Below, in pieces: positions 46,000 to 57,695 of a DNA stretch of 64,000 bases. Made by a program: the position numbers and the translations under genes. The stretch's first letter is position 1; each line of letters starts with the position of its first letter. The notes under the pieces are model-generated. The model worked only from the letters and a program-made list of their open reading frames with translations, searched no databases and had not been told where the DNA came from. The DNA comes from Campylobacter sp. W0018 (GTDB lineage Bacteria; Campylobacterota; Campylobacteria; Campylobacterales; Campylobacteraceae), in NCBI GenBank assembly GCA_020135845.1, contig JACHTQ010000001.1, forward strand, positions 1 to 64,000. Reading direction: 5' to 3'.

Positions 46000-46911
46000 A
46001 TGGGAATTTTAAAAAGGACATTACCAGCTTTACTTACGCCTTATTCCAATGATGGAATGATTAATGAAAAAGAATTTATTCGTTATTGTGAATTTGGAAT
46101 TAATAAAGGTTTAGATGGATTATTTTGTAATGGTAGCGCAGGGGATTCTCAAGCTTTGAGTGTTAAGGATCAAATCAAACTAATGAAACTTAGCAAGGAG
46201 GCAGCCAAAGGTAAGGTGCCCATTATTACAGGTATCACTTCAAATGTTTATCAAGATACAATTATTTTAGCAGATGAGGCTTATAAATTAGGACTCGATG
46301 CACTTTTGCTTGCTATGCCTTATTATTATAAATTTGATGAAGAGACTCTTTTTGAATATATCAAAGATTTAGTCTCAAAAGTCAAGCTTCCTTTGTATAT
46401 TTATAATATTCCACTTTTTGCACCCGCTTTGAGTTTAAGTTTTATAGAAAAAATTTCAAAACTTAACAATATAGCAGGTCTTAAAGATAGTAGTGGAGAT
46501 GCTTTGCTTTTAAATCACATTCTGGATATGGTACCCCAAAATTTTGATGTTTTTGTAGGAAGAGAAGAAATTTATACAGAAGCTTTATTTTTAGGTGCTA
46601 AAGGTTCTATGACAAGTATTGGAGGTATTTTTCCAGAACTTATGAGTGAAATTTATAAAACAATGAGTGAAAAAAAATATGAAAGAGCGCTATTAATACA
46701 AAAGAGTCTTTTAAAGGTTATAAGATTTGGAATGAGTATATCTTTTCCTATGGGATTTGCTTTATTGTTAAAGGCTAGAGGGTTTGAATTTGCAAATGCA
46801 ACTATACACCCTTTGTCGTCTATTACTAAAGAAAAATTAGATATGTGTTTCAATAAAGCAAGAGAATTGATTAAGACTATAGAACAAGAAACTGGGGTAA
46901 AAATTTTATGA
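46000..46911 (+). CDS. DHDPS/NAL-family aldolase (fucose pathway)
   Basis: 303 residues, TIM-barrel Schiff-base aldolase. GSAGDSQALS near residue 45, YIYNIP with the Tyr near 137, and the Lys in AGLKDSSGD near 165. In the C. jejuni fucose pathway the homologue (Cj0481) probably cleaves 2-keto-3-deoxy-L-fuconate to pyruvate and lactaldehyde. AAGGAGA ribosome-binding site. First gene of the operon; overlaps the next by four bases. Confidence 0.88.
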   Translation: MGILKRTLPALLTPYSNDGMINEKEFIRYCEFGINKGLDGLFCNGSAGDSQALSVKDQIKLMKLSKEAAKGKVPIITGITSNVYQDTIILADEAYKLGLDALLLAMPYYYKFDEETLFEYIKDLVSKVKLPLYIYNIPLFAPALSLSFIEKISKLNNIAGLKDSSGDALLLNHILDMVPQNFDVFVGREEIYTEALFLGAKGSMTSIGGIFPELMSEIYKTMSEKKYERALLIQKSLLKVIRFGMSISFPMGFALLLKARGFEFANATIHPLSSITKEKLDMCFNKARELIKTIEQETGVKIL

Positions 46912-47171
46912 ATGATTTTATTATAGTGAGCGAAAAAGATAATGTAGCTACTGCTTTACGTAATTTTAAAAAAGGAGAAGAAGTAGCAAATATAAGACTA
47001 AAAAACGATATTGCTAGTGGACATAAATTTGCACTTAAAGATATTAAAACCAACGAAGCAATTATTAAATATGCAGAGGTTATTGCAAGTGCAAATTGTG
47101 ATATTAAGGCTGGAGAATGGGTACATATTCATAATATATCTGGTATCCGAGGACGTGGCGATAAGGAGTAA
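46908..47171 (+). CDS. UxaA-type dehydratase, N-terminal SAF-domain subunit
   Basis: 87 residues resembling the SAF domain of altronate/galactarate dehydratases (FKKGEEVANIRLKNDIASGHKFALKDI, AGEWVHIHNI). In most bacteria this is fused to the large domain encoded by the next gene; here the split is natural and short (4 bases). Probably part of L-fuconate dehydratase. Confidence 0.85.
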   Translation: MNDFIIVSEKDNVATALRNFKKGEEVANIRLKNDIASGHKFALKDIKTNEAIIKYAEVIASANCDIKAGEWVHIHNISGIRGRGDKE

Positions 47172-47175
47172 AGTA

Positions 47176-48339
47176 ATGAAAATTATGGGTTATAGAAGAG
47201 AAGATGGTAAGTTAGGATTAAGAAATAAAGTTATTATTATACCCAGTGTACATTGTGCTAACAAAGTGTGTGAAAATATAGCTAAACAGTGTCAAGGATC
47301 AGTTTATATTAATCATCAACATGGTTGTTCTCAACTTGAATTTGATGCTTTGCAAACTAGAGATGTTTTAATAGGTCATGGTACAAATGCTAATGTTTTT
47401 GGGGTTTTAATTGTTGGACTTGGTTGTGAAGTGATACAAGCTAAAGTGGTGGCTGAAAAAATTAAACAAACAACACCTTATAAAAAAGTTGAATATTTGG
47501 TAATACAAGAATGTGGCGGCAGTAAAAATACAATAGATAAGGGTGTAAAAATAGTTAATGATATGCTTAAAGCTGCTTCAAATTTACAAAAAAGCGAAGG
47601 TGATTTTAGTGATTTAATTTTAGGAACAGAATGTGGAGGAAGCGATAGCTATAGCGGGCTTAGTGCTAATCCTGCTTTGGGTAGTTTAAGCGATTTTATC
47701 ATTGATCAAGGTGGTGCTGTCATTTTGGCTGAGACAACTGAACTTATAGGATGTGAAGCTATACTTGCAAAAAGAGCTAAAAATGATGAAGTAGCAAAAA
47801 AAGTATATGAGAAAATCTTGGGTTATGAAAATTTAGTTAAATCCTTTCACACTGATATTCGTGGAGCAAATCCAAGTCCGGGAAATATAGCAGGTGGGTT
47901 AAGCACCATAGAAGAAAAATCTTTAGGTTGTGTTTATAAAGCAGGAACTCGAACTTTAATGGATGTGATTGATTATGCAAAACCTGTGGTTTCTAAGGGA
48001 CTTACTTTTATGAATACTCCTGGGAATGATATTGAGCAATTAAGTGCTATGGTAGCTGGAGGGGCAAATATTTGTGTATTTACTACAGGTCGTGGAACAC
48101 CTACAGGATCTGCAATTACTCCTACAATTAAAATGAGTTCAAATACTTTTTGCTATAACAATATGAATGATGCTATTGATGTTAATGCAGGGGATATTAT
48201 AGACGGTAAAAAAACTAAAGAAGAAGTGCGAGACGAATTAATAAATTTAATCATACGAATTTCTAATGGAGAATTGGTAAAAGCAGAAATTAATGAACAA
48301 AATGATTTTTCTGTTTGGAGACTTGCTACAACTTGCTAA
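47176..48339 (+). CDS. UxaA-type dehydratase, C-terminal catalytic subunit
   Basis: 387 residues from the ATG at 47176 (MKIMGYRREDGKLGLRNKV), preferred over a longer frame because AAGGAG is correctly spaced. NHQHGCSQ, ECGGSDSYSGLSANPALG and GRGTPTGSAITPTIKMSSN are the family's iron-binding and substrate segments. With the previous gene it makes a complete altronate-dehydratase-like enzyme for L-fuconate. Confidence 0.88.
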   Translation: MKIMGYRREDGKLGLRNKVIIIPSVHCANKVCENIAKQCQGSVYINHQHGCSQLEFDALQTRDVLIGHGTNANVFGVLIVGLGCEVIQAKVVAEKIKQTTPYKKVEYLVIQECGGSKNTIDKGVKIVNDMLKAASNLQKSEGDFSDLILGTECGGSDSYSGLSANPALGSLSDFIIDQGGAVILAETTELIGCEAILAKRAKNDEVAKKVYEKILGYENLVKSFHTDIRGANPSPGNIAGGLSTIEEKSLGCVYKAGTRTLMDVIDYAKPVVSKGLTFMNTPGNDIEQLSAMVAGGANICVFTTGRGTPTGSAITPTIKMSSNTFCYNNMNDAIDVNAGDIIDGKKTKEEVRDELINLIIRISNGELVKAEINEQNDFSVWRLATTC

Positions 48340-48385
48340 TAAATATTATTTCGGCATGATTTTTGATTAATAAAAGGAGAAAAAT

Positions 48386-49173
<788 letters not shown>

Positions 49174-49189
49174 GAGATAAGGATATCAA

Positions 49190-50431
49190 ATGACTAATTC
49201 AAAAAATATCAAAATTGCAATCGTTTTAGTAACTTCACTTTTCTTTTTATGGGGTGTAAGTTATGGACTTATAGATGTGATGAATAAAAATTTTCAAAAT
49301 CACCTTCATGTCACTCAGCATGAAAGCGGATTTTTGCAATTGGCTTATTTTGGGGCTTATTTTATTATTGCTTTACCTGCAGGCTATATAGCCAATAAAT
49401 ATTCTTATAAAATAGGAATTATGTTCGGTTTAGCATTATATGCTATAGGATCTTTACTGATTATACCTGCAACCAATTTAGCTTCTTTCCATTTGTTTTT
49501 GTTTGCATTTTTTATTTTAGCTTGTGGTATAGGATCTTTAGAAGCTAGCGCAAATCCCTATATGGTAAAACTTGGAGATGAAAAAAATGCAAGTTTTAGA
49601 ATCAATGCTGCTCAAAGTTTTAATGGTTTTGGGCAATTTTTAGGACCTATTATAGGTGGAGCTTTATTTTTATCTATCACTAAACAAGGACAAAATGCCA
49701 GTAAAGAACAAATTGAAGCTGCATTGGTAGAAAATATGGGAAATGTTCAGCTTGTGTATGTTGGAATTGCTGCTATTGTGATTTTAATCTTAATTGCTTT
49801 TGCCTTAAATAAAATTCCTGAAGGTTCAGCTGTAAATAGTGATTATAAACAAAAAGATTATTCTAAATCTATAGAGGTTTTTAAACATAGACATTTTAAT
49901 TTAGGACTTTTAGCACAATTTTTATATATAGCAAATCAAGTTGCTGCTGGGGCATTTTTTATCAATTATGTAGTTGAGCATAATGAAAATTTAAAGGATG
50001 AGCAAGGTGCTTATTATTTTTCTATAGCTTTGGTGGCATTTATGATAGGGCGTATTGTTTCGACACCTTTAATGAAAAAAATTAAAGGAGAAAATATCTT
50101 AGGTATATATTCTTTTATAAATACCATTTTATGTATAGCACTTTATTTTGTTCATGGCTTTTTAAGTATAGTTGTACTCATAGCTGTATTTTTCTTTATG
50201 TCCATTTCTTTTCCAACGATTTTTGCTATAGCAACAAAAAATTTACCTTTTAATCAAGTAAAATTAGGTGGATCTTTGCTAGTAATGAGTGTGGTTGGGG
50301 GAGCTATTATGCCTAGTATTGTAGGTTTGATTAATGATCATTATAATACAAGTACGGGGTATTTAGTAATGGCGCCTTTATTTTTATATATTGCTTGGTA
50401 TGGATTTTTTGGTTCTAAAATAGAGGTTTAA
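49190..50431 (+). CDS. fucP: L-fucose permease FucP
   Basis: 413 residues, 12 predicted membrane helices. FFLWGVSYGLIDVMNKNFQ and EASANPYMVKLGDEKNASFRIN are FucP/GluP-type MFS motifs, including the Asp that senses protons. Reading frame intact. Located in the fucose island after the SDR. Confidence 0.93.
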   Translation: MTNSKNIKIAIVLVTSLFFLWGVSYGLIDVMNKNFQNHLHVTQHESGFLQLAYFGAYFIIALPAGYIANKYSYKIGIMFGLALYAIGSLLIIPATNLASFHLFLFAFFILACGIGSLEASANPYMVKLGDEKNASFRINAAQSFNGFGQFLGPIIGGALFLSITKQGQNASKEQIEAALVENMGNVQLVYVGIAAIVILILIAFALNKIPEGSAVNSDYKQKDYSKSIEVFKHRHFNLGLLAQFLYIANQVAAGAFFINYVVEHNENLKDEQGAYYFSIALVAFMIGRIVSTPLMKKIKGENILGIYSFINTILCIALYFVHGFLSIVVLIAVFFFMSISFPTIFAIATKNLPFNQVKLGGSLLVMSVVGGAIMPSIVGLINDHYNTSTGYLVMAPLFLYIAWYGFFGSKIEV

Positions 50432-50432
50432 A

Positions 50433-51203
50433 ATGCAAAGGATTTTTGATACTCATCTACATCTTTGGAATTTGCAAGAATGTCCTATTTCTTGGGTTAA
50501 TTCATACAAAGAATTAAATCAAAATTTTGATTTTAATCAAGCAATAAAAGAATATAAAAACTTTGAGTTTCTCGGTGCTATGTATGTTGAAACAAATAGC
50601 GATGATAAGGATAAAGAAGCTTTATTTGCTTTAAAATTAAAAAAGCTTTATGGATTAAAACTTTGTTTAGCAGATTTGAAATATAAGGAAGAAATTTGCG
50701 CCTTTAGAGAGGTTATGCATACAAGTTTTAAAGGTGCTAAAAGATTGTTTGAAACTGATTTTAAAGAATTTATGAAAATTCTAGAAAAAGCACAAATAGT
50801 TTTTGAAGCTTGTTTAAAAAATAAAGAATTAGTATTTTTAGAGCAATTTTTAAGAGAAAATACAAATTTAAAGGTTGTTTTAGATCATATGGGGAATCCT
50901 GATATTAATTGCTTTTGTGATTATAAAAAAGATTTGCAAAGATTAAAAAAATTTTCAAATTTCTATATCAAACTTTCATCGCCAGATCATTTTTCGATGC
51001 AAACTTCTCAAGAATTTATTTTTGAGCTTTTCTCATTTTTGAAAGAAAATTTTAGCGAAGATAGATTTTTATTTGGCAGCAATTACCCAGTATCAAAATT
51101 AAGTCCAAATAAATGGGCAAATTTGATTTTAAAAAGTGAAGTTTTTGAAAATTTAGATGCAATTTTTTATCAAAATGCTTTAAAACTTTATAAAGGAGGT
51201 TAA
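50433..51203 (+). CDS. Amidohydrolase-family lactonase
   Basis: 256 residues. IFDTHLHLW at the N-terminus is the HxH metal motif of the amidohydrolase family; VVLDHMGNPD and FGSNYPVS are the other family motifs. Most likely L-fucono-lactone hydrolase in the fucose pathway. Follows fucP by one base. Confidence 0.88.
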   Translation: MQRIFDTHLHLWNLQECPISWVNSYKELNQNFDFNQAIKEYKNFEFLGAMYVETNSDDKDKEALFALKLKKLYGLKLCLADLKYKEEICAFREVMHTSFKGAKRLFETDFKEFMKILEKAQIVFEACLKNKELVFLEQFLRENTNLKVVLDHMGNPDINCFCDYKKDLQRLKKFSNFYIKLSSPDHFSMQTSQEFIFELFSFLKENFSEDRFLFGSNYPVSKLSPNKWANLILKSEVFENLDAIFYQNALKLYKGG

Positions 51204-51521
51204 ATGCAAAAGTATGGTCAAATCATAAAAATCAAAAAAGAGAAAATTCAAGAATATAAAGATCTTCATAAAAATCCTTACAAAGGAGTTTGTGAAATGA
51301 TTAAGGAGTGCAATATACAAAATTATTCCATTTATCTTTTTGGAGAATATTTATTTGCATATTTTGAGTATATAGGAGCTGATTTTGAAGCAGATATGGC
51401 TAAAATGACGAGGGATAAAAATACACAAAAATGGTGGAAAGTAACAGATCCTTGTCAAATATCTTTAGGTTATGCGGGACAAAAATGGCTCAATATGGAA
51501 GAAGTGTTTCATTTAGATTAA
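51204..51521 (+). CDS. L-rhamnose mutarotase/FucU-like protein
   Basis: 105 residues with the RhaM-type dimeric ferredoxin-like fold: KEKIQEYKDLHKNPYKGVCEMIKECNIQNYSIYLFGEYLFAYFEY and PCQISLGYAGQKWLNMEEVFHLD (described in segments). Likely interconverts fucose anomers. Starts immediately after the lactonase stop. Confidence 0.8.
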   Translation: MQKYGQIIKIKKEKIQEYKDLHKNPYKGVCEMIKECNIQNYSIYLFGEYLFAYFEYIGADFEADMAKMTRDKNTQKWWKVTDPCQISLGYAGQKWLNMEEVFHLD

Positions 51522-51533
51522 AAAGGAGAGATA

Positions 51534-52974
51534 ATGACAACTTATTATAATTTTATTAATGGGGAATTTATTCCTCTATAAGGGTGAATTTTTTGAAGTT
51601 TTAAATCCAGCAATTAAAGAAGTAATTTCAAAAGTTGCTAGTGCAAGTTTAGAAGATACTCAAAGAGCTATTGAGGTAGCTAAAAAAGCTCAAAAATCTT
51701 GGGAGGCAAAACCAGCTATACAAAGAGCAAATCATTTAAAAGAATTAGCAAATTTGATACGAAAAAATGCTGATTTTTTAACTCATGTTTTGATGCAAGA
51801 ACAAGGAAAAACTAAAGATTTGGCTAGCGTAGAAATTCATTTTACGGCAGATTATATAGATTATACAGCTGAATGGGCTAGAAGATATGAAGGTGAAATC
51901 ATACAAAGCGATAGGGCTAATGAACATATATATTTGTACAAGAGCGCTATTGGAGTTGTTGGTGGAATTTTGCCTTGGAACTTTCCGTTTTTTCTAATAG
52001 CGAGAAAAATGGCTCCAGCTCTAGTAACTGGTAATACCATTGTTATAAAACCAAGTAGTGAAACCCCAAACAATGCTTTTGAATTTGCAAAGCTTGTTTC
52101 GCAAAGTTCTTTACCTAAAGGAGTGTTTAATTTGGTGGCTGGAAAGGGCAGTATAGTAGGAAATGAATTATCAAGCAATAAAGATATAGGCATGGTAAGT
52201 CTTACAGGAAGCGTTGAGGCTGGAGTTAGGGTTATGGAAGCGGCGGCAAAAAATATTATAAAAGTTTCTTTAGAGCTTGGAGGAAAAGCACCTGCTATAG
52301 TATGCAAGGATGCAGATATTGATTTGGCTGTAGAGGCAATAAAAGCAAGTAGAATTTGTAATAATGGTCAAGTTTGCAATTGTGCTGAAAGAGCTTATAT
52401 CCATAAAGATGTATATGATGAATTTGTAGATAAATTTGTAAAAGCTATGAGTAAGGTGAGCGTAGGAAATACACTCAAAGGAAATTTTGATATGGGTCCA
52501 CTTGTCAATCAAGCAGGTGTGGATAATGCATTGGGAATGCTTGAACGTGCAAAAGCTAAAGGTGCTACTGTAGAATGTGGTGGAAAAATAACTGATACAA
52601 GTGGATATTATTTTCCAGCTACTGTACTTACAAATGTTAAGCATGAGGATGAGATTATGCAAAAAGAAATTTTTGCTCCTATTTTACCTATTGCAAAATT
52701 TGATACATTAGATGAAGCGATTGATATGGCAAATGATTGTGAATATGGGCTTACAAGTTCTATTTATACCCAAAATTTAGATATAGCAATGAGAGCAAGC
52801 AGAGAAATTAAATTTGGAGAAACTTATATCAATCGTGAAAATTTTGAAGCAATGCAGGGTTTTCATGCAGGATTTAGAAAAAGTGGAATAGGGGGAGCTG
52901 ATGGCAAACATGGTCTTGAAGAGTATTTAGCTACTCACGTAGTTTATTTACAATATAATACAGAAAAACAATAA
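51534..52974 (+). pseudogene. Aldehyde dehydrogenase, frame broken near the N-terminus
   Basis: The ATG at 51534 follows AAAGGAGAG and reads MTTYYNFINGEFIPL before a stop at 51579. The remaining 460 residues are open in another frame from 51559: NFPFFL, NNGQVCNCAERAY with the catalytic Cys, and the ELGGKAP Glu motif. The two frames overlap in one short region, so one base was lost or two gained. In C. jejuni this gene is also annotated as split (Cj0489/Cj0490), so an ancient or strain-wide break is likely. Intact it would oxidise lactaldehyde. Confidence 0.75.
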
Positions 52975-52985
52975 TTTATTTTTTA

Positions 52986-53025
52986 CCTTAATCTAATTCG
53001 TATGTTTTTGGATTAAGGTTTTTTT
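52986..53025 (+). terminator. Terminator of the fucose operon
   Basis: CCTTAATC (52986-52993) and GATTAAGG (53011-53018) pair around a 17-base loop, followed by seven T. Confidence 0.75.
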
Positions 53026-53186
53026 GAAATTGAAAAATTTTGATTTATAGCTACAACTTTATTTTATTTGACACTAAAACAGAGAAAATGCCTTAGCAAA
53101 TTAAATAAAAGATAATTTTAATAAAAACTAAGCAAATTTTAGATATTATTCAAGGTTTATTACATTATTTAAAGAAAGGAATTATT

Positions 53187-53573
53187 GTGCCAACCATAAA
53201 TCAATTGGTTAGAAAAGAGCGTAAAAAAGTTTTAGAAAAATCTAAATCTCCAGCGCTTAAAAATTGTCCACAAAGAAGGGGAGTTTGCACTAGGGTTTAT
53301 ACAACAACTCCTAAAAAGCCAAACTCAGCGTTAAGAAAAGTTGCCAAAGTAAGACTTACTAGTGGCTTTGAAGTAATTAGCTATATCGGCGGTGAAGGTC
53401 ATAATCTTCAAGAACATAGTATTGTTTTAGTACGTGGTGGCAGGGTTAAAGACTTGCCAGGTGTGAAATATCACATTGTGCGTGGTGCGCTTGATACAGC
53501 AGGTGTTGCAAAAAGAACAGTTTCTCGTTCTAAATATGGTGCTAAGCGTCCTAAGGCAGGTGCTGCTAAGTAA
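53187..53573 (+). CDS. rpsL: 30S ribosomal protein S12
   Basis: 128 residues, GTG start after [19 protein letters not shown] and [17 protein letters not shown] retain wild-type Lys at the two streptomycin-resistance positions. First gene of rpsL-rpsG-fusA. Confidence 0.98.
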   Translation: MPTINQLVRKERKKVLEKSKSPALKNCPQRRGVCTRVYTTTPKKPNSALRKVAKVRLTSGFEVISYIGGEGHNLQEHSIVLVRGGRVKDLPGVKYHIVRGALDTAGVAKRTVSRSKYGAKRPKAGAAK

Positions 53574-53624
53574 AATTAAAGACAGACAAATCCGTTTGAT
53601 TTGATTTTGTTTGAGTAAAATTAA

Positions 53625-54113
<489 letters not shown>

Positions 54114-54125
54114 GAGAGGGATAAG

Positions 54126-56201
54126 ATGTCAAGAACTACTCCTTTAAAAAAAGTTAGAAATATAGGGATTGCAGCACATATCGATGCTGGAAAAACAACA
54201 ACAAGTGAAAGAATTCTTTTCTTCACTGGAATGAGTCATAAAATCGGCGAAGTGCATGATGGTGCTGCGACTATGGACTGGATGGAGCAAGAAAAAGAAA
54301 GAGGTATTACGATTACTTCTGCTGCAACAACTTGTTTTTGGAAAGATCATCAAATCAATCTTATTGACACTCCAGGCCACGTGGATTTTACAATTGAAGT
54401 TGAAAGATCAATGCGTGTTTTAGATGGTGCTGTAGCTGTTTTTTGTTCAGTTGGTGGGGTTCAACCTCAATCAGAAACTGTTTGGAGACAAGCAAATAAG
54501 TATGGGGTTCCAAGAATCGTTTTTGTTAATAAAATGGATAGAATTGGTGCTAATTTTTATAATGTAGAAGATCAAATTCGCAACCGTCTAAAAGCAAATC
54601 CAGTTCCACTTCAAATTCCAATTGGTGCTGAAGATAATTTTAAAGGTGTTATCGACCTTGTAACAATGAAAGCTTTAGTTTGGGAAGATGATACAAAACC
54701 AACAGATTATGTTGAGAAAGAAATTCCAGCAGAATTAAAAGAAAAAGCTGAAGAATATCGTACTAAGATGATAGAGGCAGTTTCTGAAACTTCTGATGAA
54801 TTGATGGAAAAATATCTCGGTGGAGAAGAATTAACTCTTGAAGAAATCAAGTCAGGAATTAAAGCTGGATGTTTAAGTCTTGCCATCGTTCCTATGCTTT
54901 GCGGAACAGCTTTTAAAAACAAAGGTGTTCAGCCTTTATTGGATGCGGTTGTAGCTTATTTACCAGCTCCTGATGAGGTAGCAAATATCAGAGGTGAATA
55001 TGAAGATGGTACAGAAGTTTCTGTAAAATCAACTGATGATGGTGAATTTGCGGGACTTGCTTTTAAAATTATGACCGATCCATTCGTGGGACAACTTACT
55101 TTCGTGCGTGTTTATCGTGGCAGCTTAGAAAGTGGTTCTTATGCTTATAACTCTACAAAAGATAAAAAAGAAAGAATCGGTCGTCTATTAAAGATGCACT
55201 CAAATAAAAGAGAAGAAATTAAAGTTCTTTATGCTGGAGAAATAGGTGCTGTTGTAGGCCTTAAAGACACTTTAACAGGTGATACTTTGGCTAGCGAAAA
55301 AGATAAAGTTATTCTAGAGAGAATGGATTTTCCAGATCCTGTTATTTCTGTTGCCGTTGAGCCAAAAACCAAAGCAGATCAAGAAAAAATGTCTATAGCT
55401 TTAAATAAACTTGCACAAGAAGATCCAAGCTTTAGAGTTTCTACTGATGAAGAAAGTGGTCAAACTATTATTTCAGGTATGGGTGAGCTTCACTTAGAAA
55501 TTATCGTTGATCGTATGCTTCGTGAATTTAAAGTTGAAGCTGAAGTAGGCCAACCTCAGGTTGCTTATAGAGAGACAATTAGAAAAACAGTTGAACAAGA
55601 ATACAAATACGCTAAACAATCAGGTGGTCGTGGTCAATATGGACATGTATTTTTACGTCTTGAACCACTTGAGCCAGGAAGTGGATATGAATTTGTTAAT
55701 GATATCAAAGGCGGGGTGATTCCTAAAGAATATATTCCAGCTGTAGATAAAGGTATTCAAGAAGCTTTACAAAATGGTGTTTTAGCGGGATATCCTGTTG
55801 AGGATGTAAAAGTGACTGTTTATGATGGAAGTTATCACGAAGTGGATTCATCTGAAATGGCATTTAAGCTTGCTGCTTCTATGGGCTTTAAAGAAGGAGC
55901 TAGAAAAGCAGGAGCTGTTATTTTAGAACCTATGATGAAGGTTGAAGTTGAAACTCCAGAAGAATATATGGGTGATGTAATAGGCGATTTAAATAAGCGT
56001 CGTGGTCAAGTAAATTCTATGGATGAAAGAGGCGGAAATAAAATCATCACAGCATTTTGCCCTTTAGCTGAAATGTTTGGCTACTCAACAGATCTTAGAA
56101 GTCAGACTCAAGGTCGTGCAACTTATTCTATGGAATTTGATCATTATGATGAAGTTCCAAAAAATGTTTCTGAAGAAATTATCAAAAAGAGAAATGGTTA
56201 A
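54126..56201 (+). CDS. fusA: Elongation factor G
   Basis: 691 residues. G1 [10 protein letters not shown]3 DTPGHVDF, G4 NKMDR, and domains II-V ([19 protein letters not shown]). GTPase for translocation. 12 bases after rpsG. Confidence 0.99.
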   Translation: MSRTTPLKKVRNIGIAAHIDAGKTTTSERILFFTGMSHKIGEVHDGAATMDWMEQEKERGITITSAATTCFWKDHQINLIDTPGHVDFTIEVERSMRVLDGAVAVFCSVGGVQPQSETVWRQANKYGVPRIVFVNKMDRIGANFYNVEDQIRNRLKANPVPLQIPIGAEDNFKGVIDLVTMKALVWEDDTKPTDYVEKEIPAELKEKAEEYRTKMIEAVSETSDELMEKYLGGEELTLEEIKSGIKAGCLSLAIVPMLCGTAFKNKGVQPLLDAVVAYLPAPDEVANIRGEYEDGTEVSVKSTDDGEFAGLAFKIMTDPFVGQLTFVRVYRGSLESGSYAYNSTKDKKERIGRLLKMHSNKREEIKVLYAGEIGAVVGLKDTLTGDTLASEKDKVILERMDFPDPVISVAVEPKTKADQEKMSIALNKLAQEDPSFRVSTDEESGQTIISGMGELHLEIIVDRMLREFKVEAEVGQPQVAYRETIRKTVEQEYKYAKQSGGRGQYGHVFLRLEPLEPGSGYEFVNDIKGGVIPKEYIPAVDKGIQEALQNGVLAGYPVEDVKVTVYDGSYHEVDSSEMAFKLAASMGFKEGARKAGAVILEPMMKVEVETPEEYMGDVIGDLNKRRGQVNSMDERGGNKIITAFCPLAEMFGYSTDLRSQTQGRATYSMEFDHYDEVPKNVSEEIIKKRNG

Positions 56202-56206
56202 AAATT

Positions 56207-56228
56207 AAAGCGGAAGTTTTCCGCTTTT
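56207..56228 (+). terminator. Terminator after fusA
   Basis: AAAGCGGAA (56207-56215) and TTCCGCTTT (56219-56227) pair perfectly around a 3-base loop, ending in a T-rich stretch three bases before tRNA-Arg. Confidence 0.8.
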
Positions 56229-56230
56229 AT

Positions 56231-56307
56231 GTCCTCGTAGCTCAGCTGGATAGAGCGCAAAATTCCTAATTTTGAGGCCGTGAGTTCGAATCTCGCCGTG
56301 GACACCA
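56231..56307 (+). tRNA. tRNA-Arg (CCT)
   Basis: 77 bases with GTCCTCG acceptor arm, anticodon CCT in TTCCTAA, GAGTTCGAATCTC and encoded CCA. Confidence 0.94.
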
Positions 56308-56381
56308 TTTTAAATAAATCTATTATTTTCTTTCTTTAGCTTTTAATCAAAATTTCAGTAGAAGTTTTAATTAGGTATGAT

Positions 56382-56457
56382 TGGTTGCGAAGGGGAGATT
56401 TGAACTCCCGACCTTCGGGTTATGAGCCCGACGAGCTAACCACTGCTCTACTTCGCG
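56382..56457 (-). tRNA. Initiator tRNA-fMet (CAT)
   Basis: 76 bases on the minus strand. Anticodon CAT in CTCATAA. C1 opposite A72 (CGCGAAG/CTTCGCA) and three G-C pairs in the anticodon stem (GGG/CCC) are the initiator features. Encoded CCA. Confidence 0.93.
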
Positions 56458-56469
56458 ATAAGATATTTT

Positions 56470-56544
56470 TGGATGGGGTAAAGGGATTCGAACCCCTGAA
56501 TGACAGGACCAAAACCTGTTGCCTTACCGCTTGGCGATACCCCA
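56470..56544 (-). tRNA. tRNA-Gln (TTG)
   Basis: 75 bases on the minus strand with TGGGGTA/TACCCCA acceptor pairing, anticodon TTG in TTTTGGT, GGTTCGAATCC and encoded CCA. Upstream of tRNA-fMet and probably co-transcribed. Confidence 0.93.
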
Positions 56545-56664
56545 ATTTAAATAAGTATTGCTTTGTAATATTTTTAAGAGAGGAAATTATATTAAAATTT
56601 AATTTATTTGTCAAGCAAATAAAGCTATAATTTTTATAAAATTAAAAAAATTGAGGAATAATAA

Positions 56665-57684
56665 ATGAAATTTGTAAGCATTGAGCAAGCTATTGAGGAT
56701 TTAAAACAAGGTAAAATGCTTGTAATGGTTGATGCAGAAGATAGAGAAAACGAAGGAGATTTGATTTTTCCTGCCCAATTTAGCACAAAAGAAAAGGTAA
56801 ATTTTATGATTAAAGAGGCTAGGGGTGTTGTTTGTGTAGCACTTGGAGAGAAAATCGCTAAAAAATTTAACCTTCCTTTAATGGTGCCACAAAATACTTC
56901 TAATCATGAAACTGCTTTTACAATTACAGTGGATGCTAAAGAGGCTAAAACGGGTGTAAGTGCTTATGAACGTGATATGACTATAAAAATTTTTGCAGAT
57001 GATGAGGCAAAAGCAGAAGATTTTGTTCGACCTGGCCATATTAATCCTTTAATCGCTAAAAGCGGAGGAGTGCTAGAAAGGACAGGGCATACAGAAGGGA
57101 CTGTAGATCTTTGTCGTTTAGCGGGATTAAAAGAAGCTTGTGTGATTTGTGAAATCGTCAAAGATGATGGAGATATGGCTCGCAGAGAAGATTTGGAAAA
57201 ATTTTGTGAAAAACATAATCTTAATATGATTGTAGTTTCTGATATTATAGAATATAGATTAAAACATGAAAGTCTTATCACCTTAAAAGAAAAAAGTGAT
57301 AGTTTTTTGGCAGGTTTTAAAGCTAAAAAATTTGTTTTTATCGATCATAATCATATGCAACATATTGCATTTTCTTTTGGGGAAATTCAAAAATGTACCA
57401 ATGTGAAATTTCATATCAGCGGAAGCGATTTTGAGCTTTTAACGTCGGATAAATTTTCAAAACTTTTAGAACAGATTAAATTTTTACATGAAAATAGTGG
57501 AGTGATTGTTTTCATGCAAGGAGAAAAATCAAGTGCAACTCAATTTAAAAATTATGGCATAGGGGCGCAAATTTTAAGATATTTTAAAATAGAAGAGATT
57601 AAGCTTTTATCTCAAAGTTGCGATAAGGACTATATAGGCTTAGAAGGTTTTGGGTTAAATCTTAAAGTCTGTAATTTTAATTAG
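56665..57684 (+). CDS. ribB: 3,4-dihydroxy-2-butanone 4-phosphate synthase with degenerate GTP cyclohydrolase II-like domain
   Basis: 339 residues. The first ~200 match RibB: DAEDRENEGDLIFPAQ, GTVDLCRLAGL and GDMARREDLEKF. The C-terminal ~130 residues resemble RibA in layout but lack the zinc Cys set and are shortened (FVFIDHNHMQHIAFSFGEIQ). So only the butanone-phosphate synthase activity is likely; a separate ribA is expected elsewhere. Sometimes annotated ribA in Campylobacter. Confidence 0.85.
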   Translation: MKFVSIEQAIEDLKQGKMLVMVDAEDRENEGDLIFPAQFSTKEKVNFMIKEARGVVCVALGEKIAKKFNLPLMVPQNTSNHETAFTITVDAKEAKTGVSAYERDMTIKIFADDEAKAEDFVRPGHINPLIAKSGGVLERTGHTEGTVDLCRLAGLKEACVICEIVKDDGDMARREDLEKFCEKHNLNMIVVSDIIEYRLKHESLITLKEKSDSFLAGFKAKKFVFIDHNHMQHIAFSFGEIQKCTNVKFHISGSDFELLTSDKFSKLLEQIKFLHENSGVIVFMQGEKSSATQFKNYGIGAQILRYFKIEEIKLLSQSCDKDYIGLEGFGLNLKVCNFN

Positions 57685-57695
57685 AAAGGATAAAA

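Noticed and set aside
52270..52662. Antisense frame of 130 codons inside the aldehyde dehydrogenase gene
   Set aside because: It is a shadow of the real coding strand, rich in Ile/Ser/Tyr with no family features or start signal.
56385..56630. Open frame opposite tRNA-fMet and tRNA-Gln
   Set aside because: The protein is the translation of antisense tRNA sequence (GDLNSRPSGYEPDEL-type), a common false gene.
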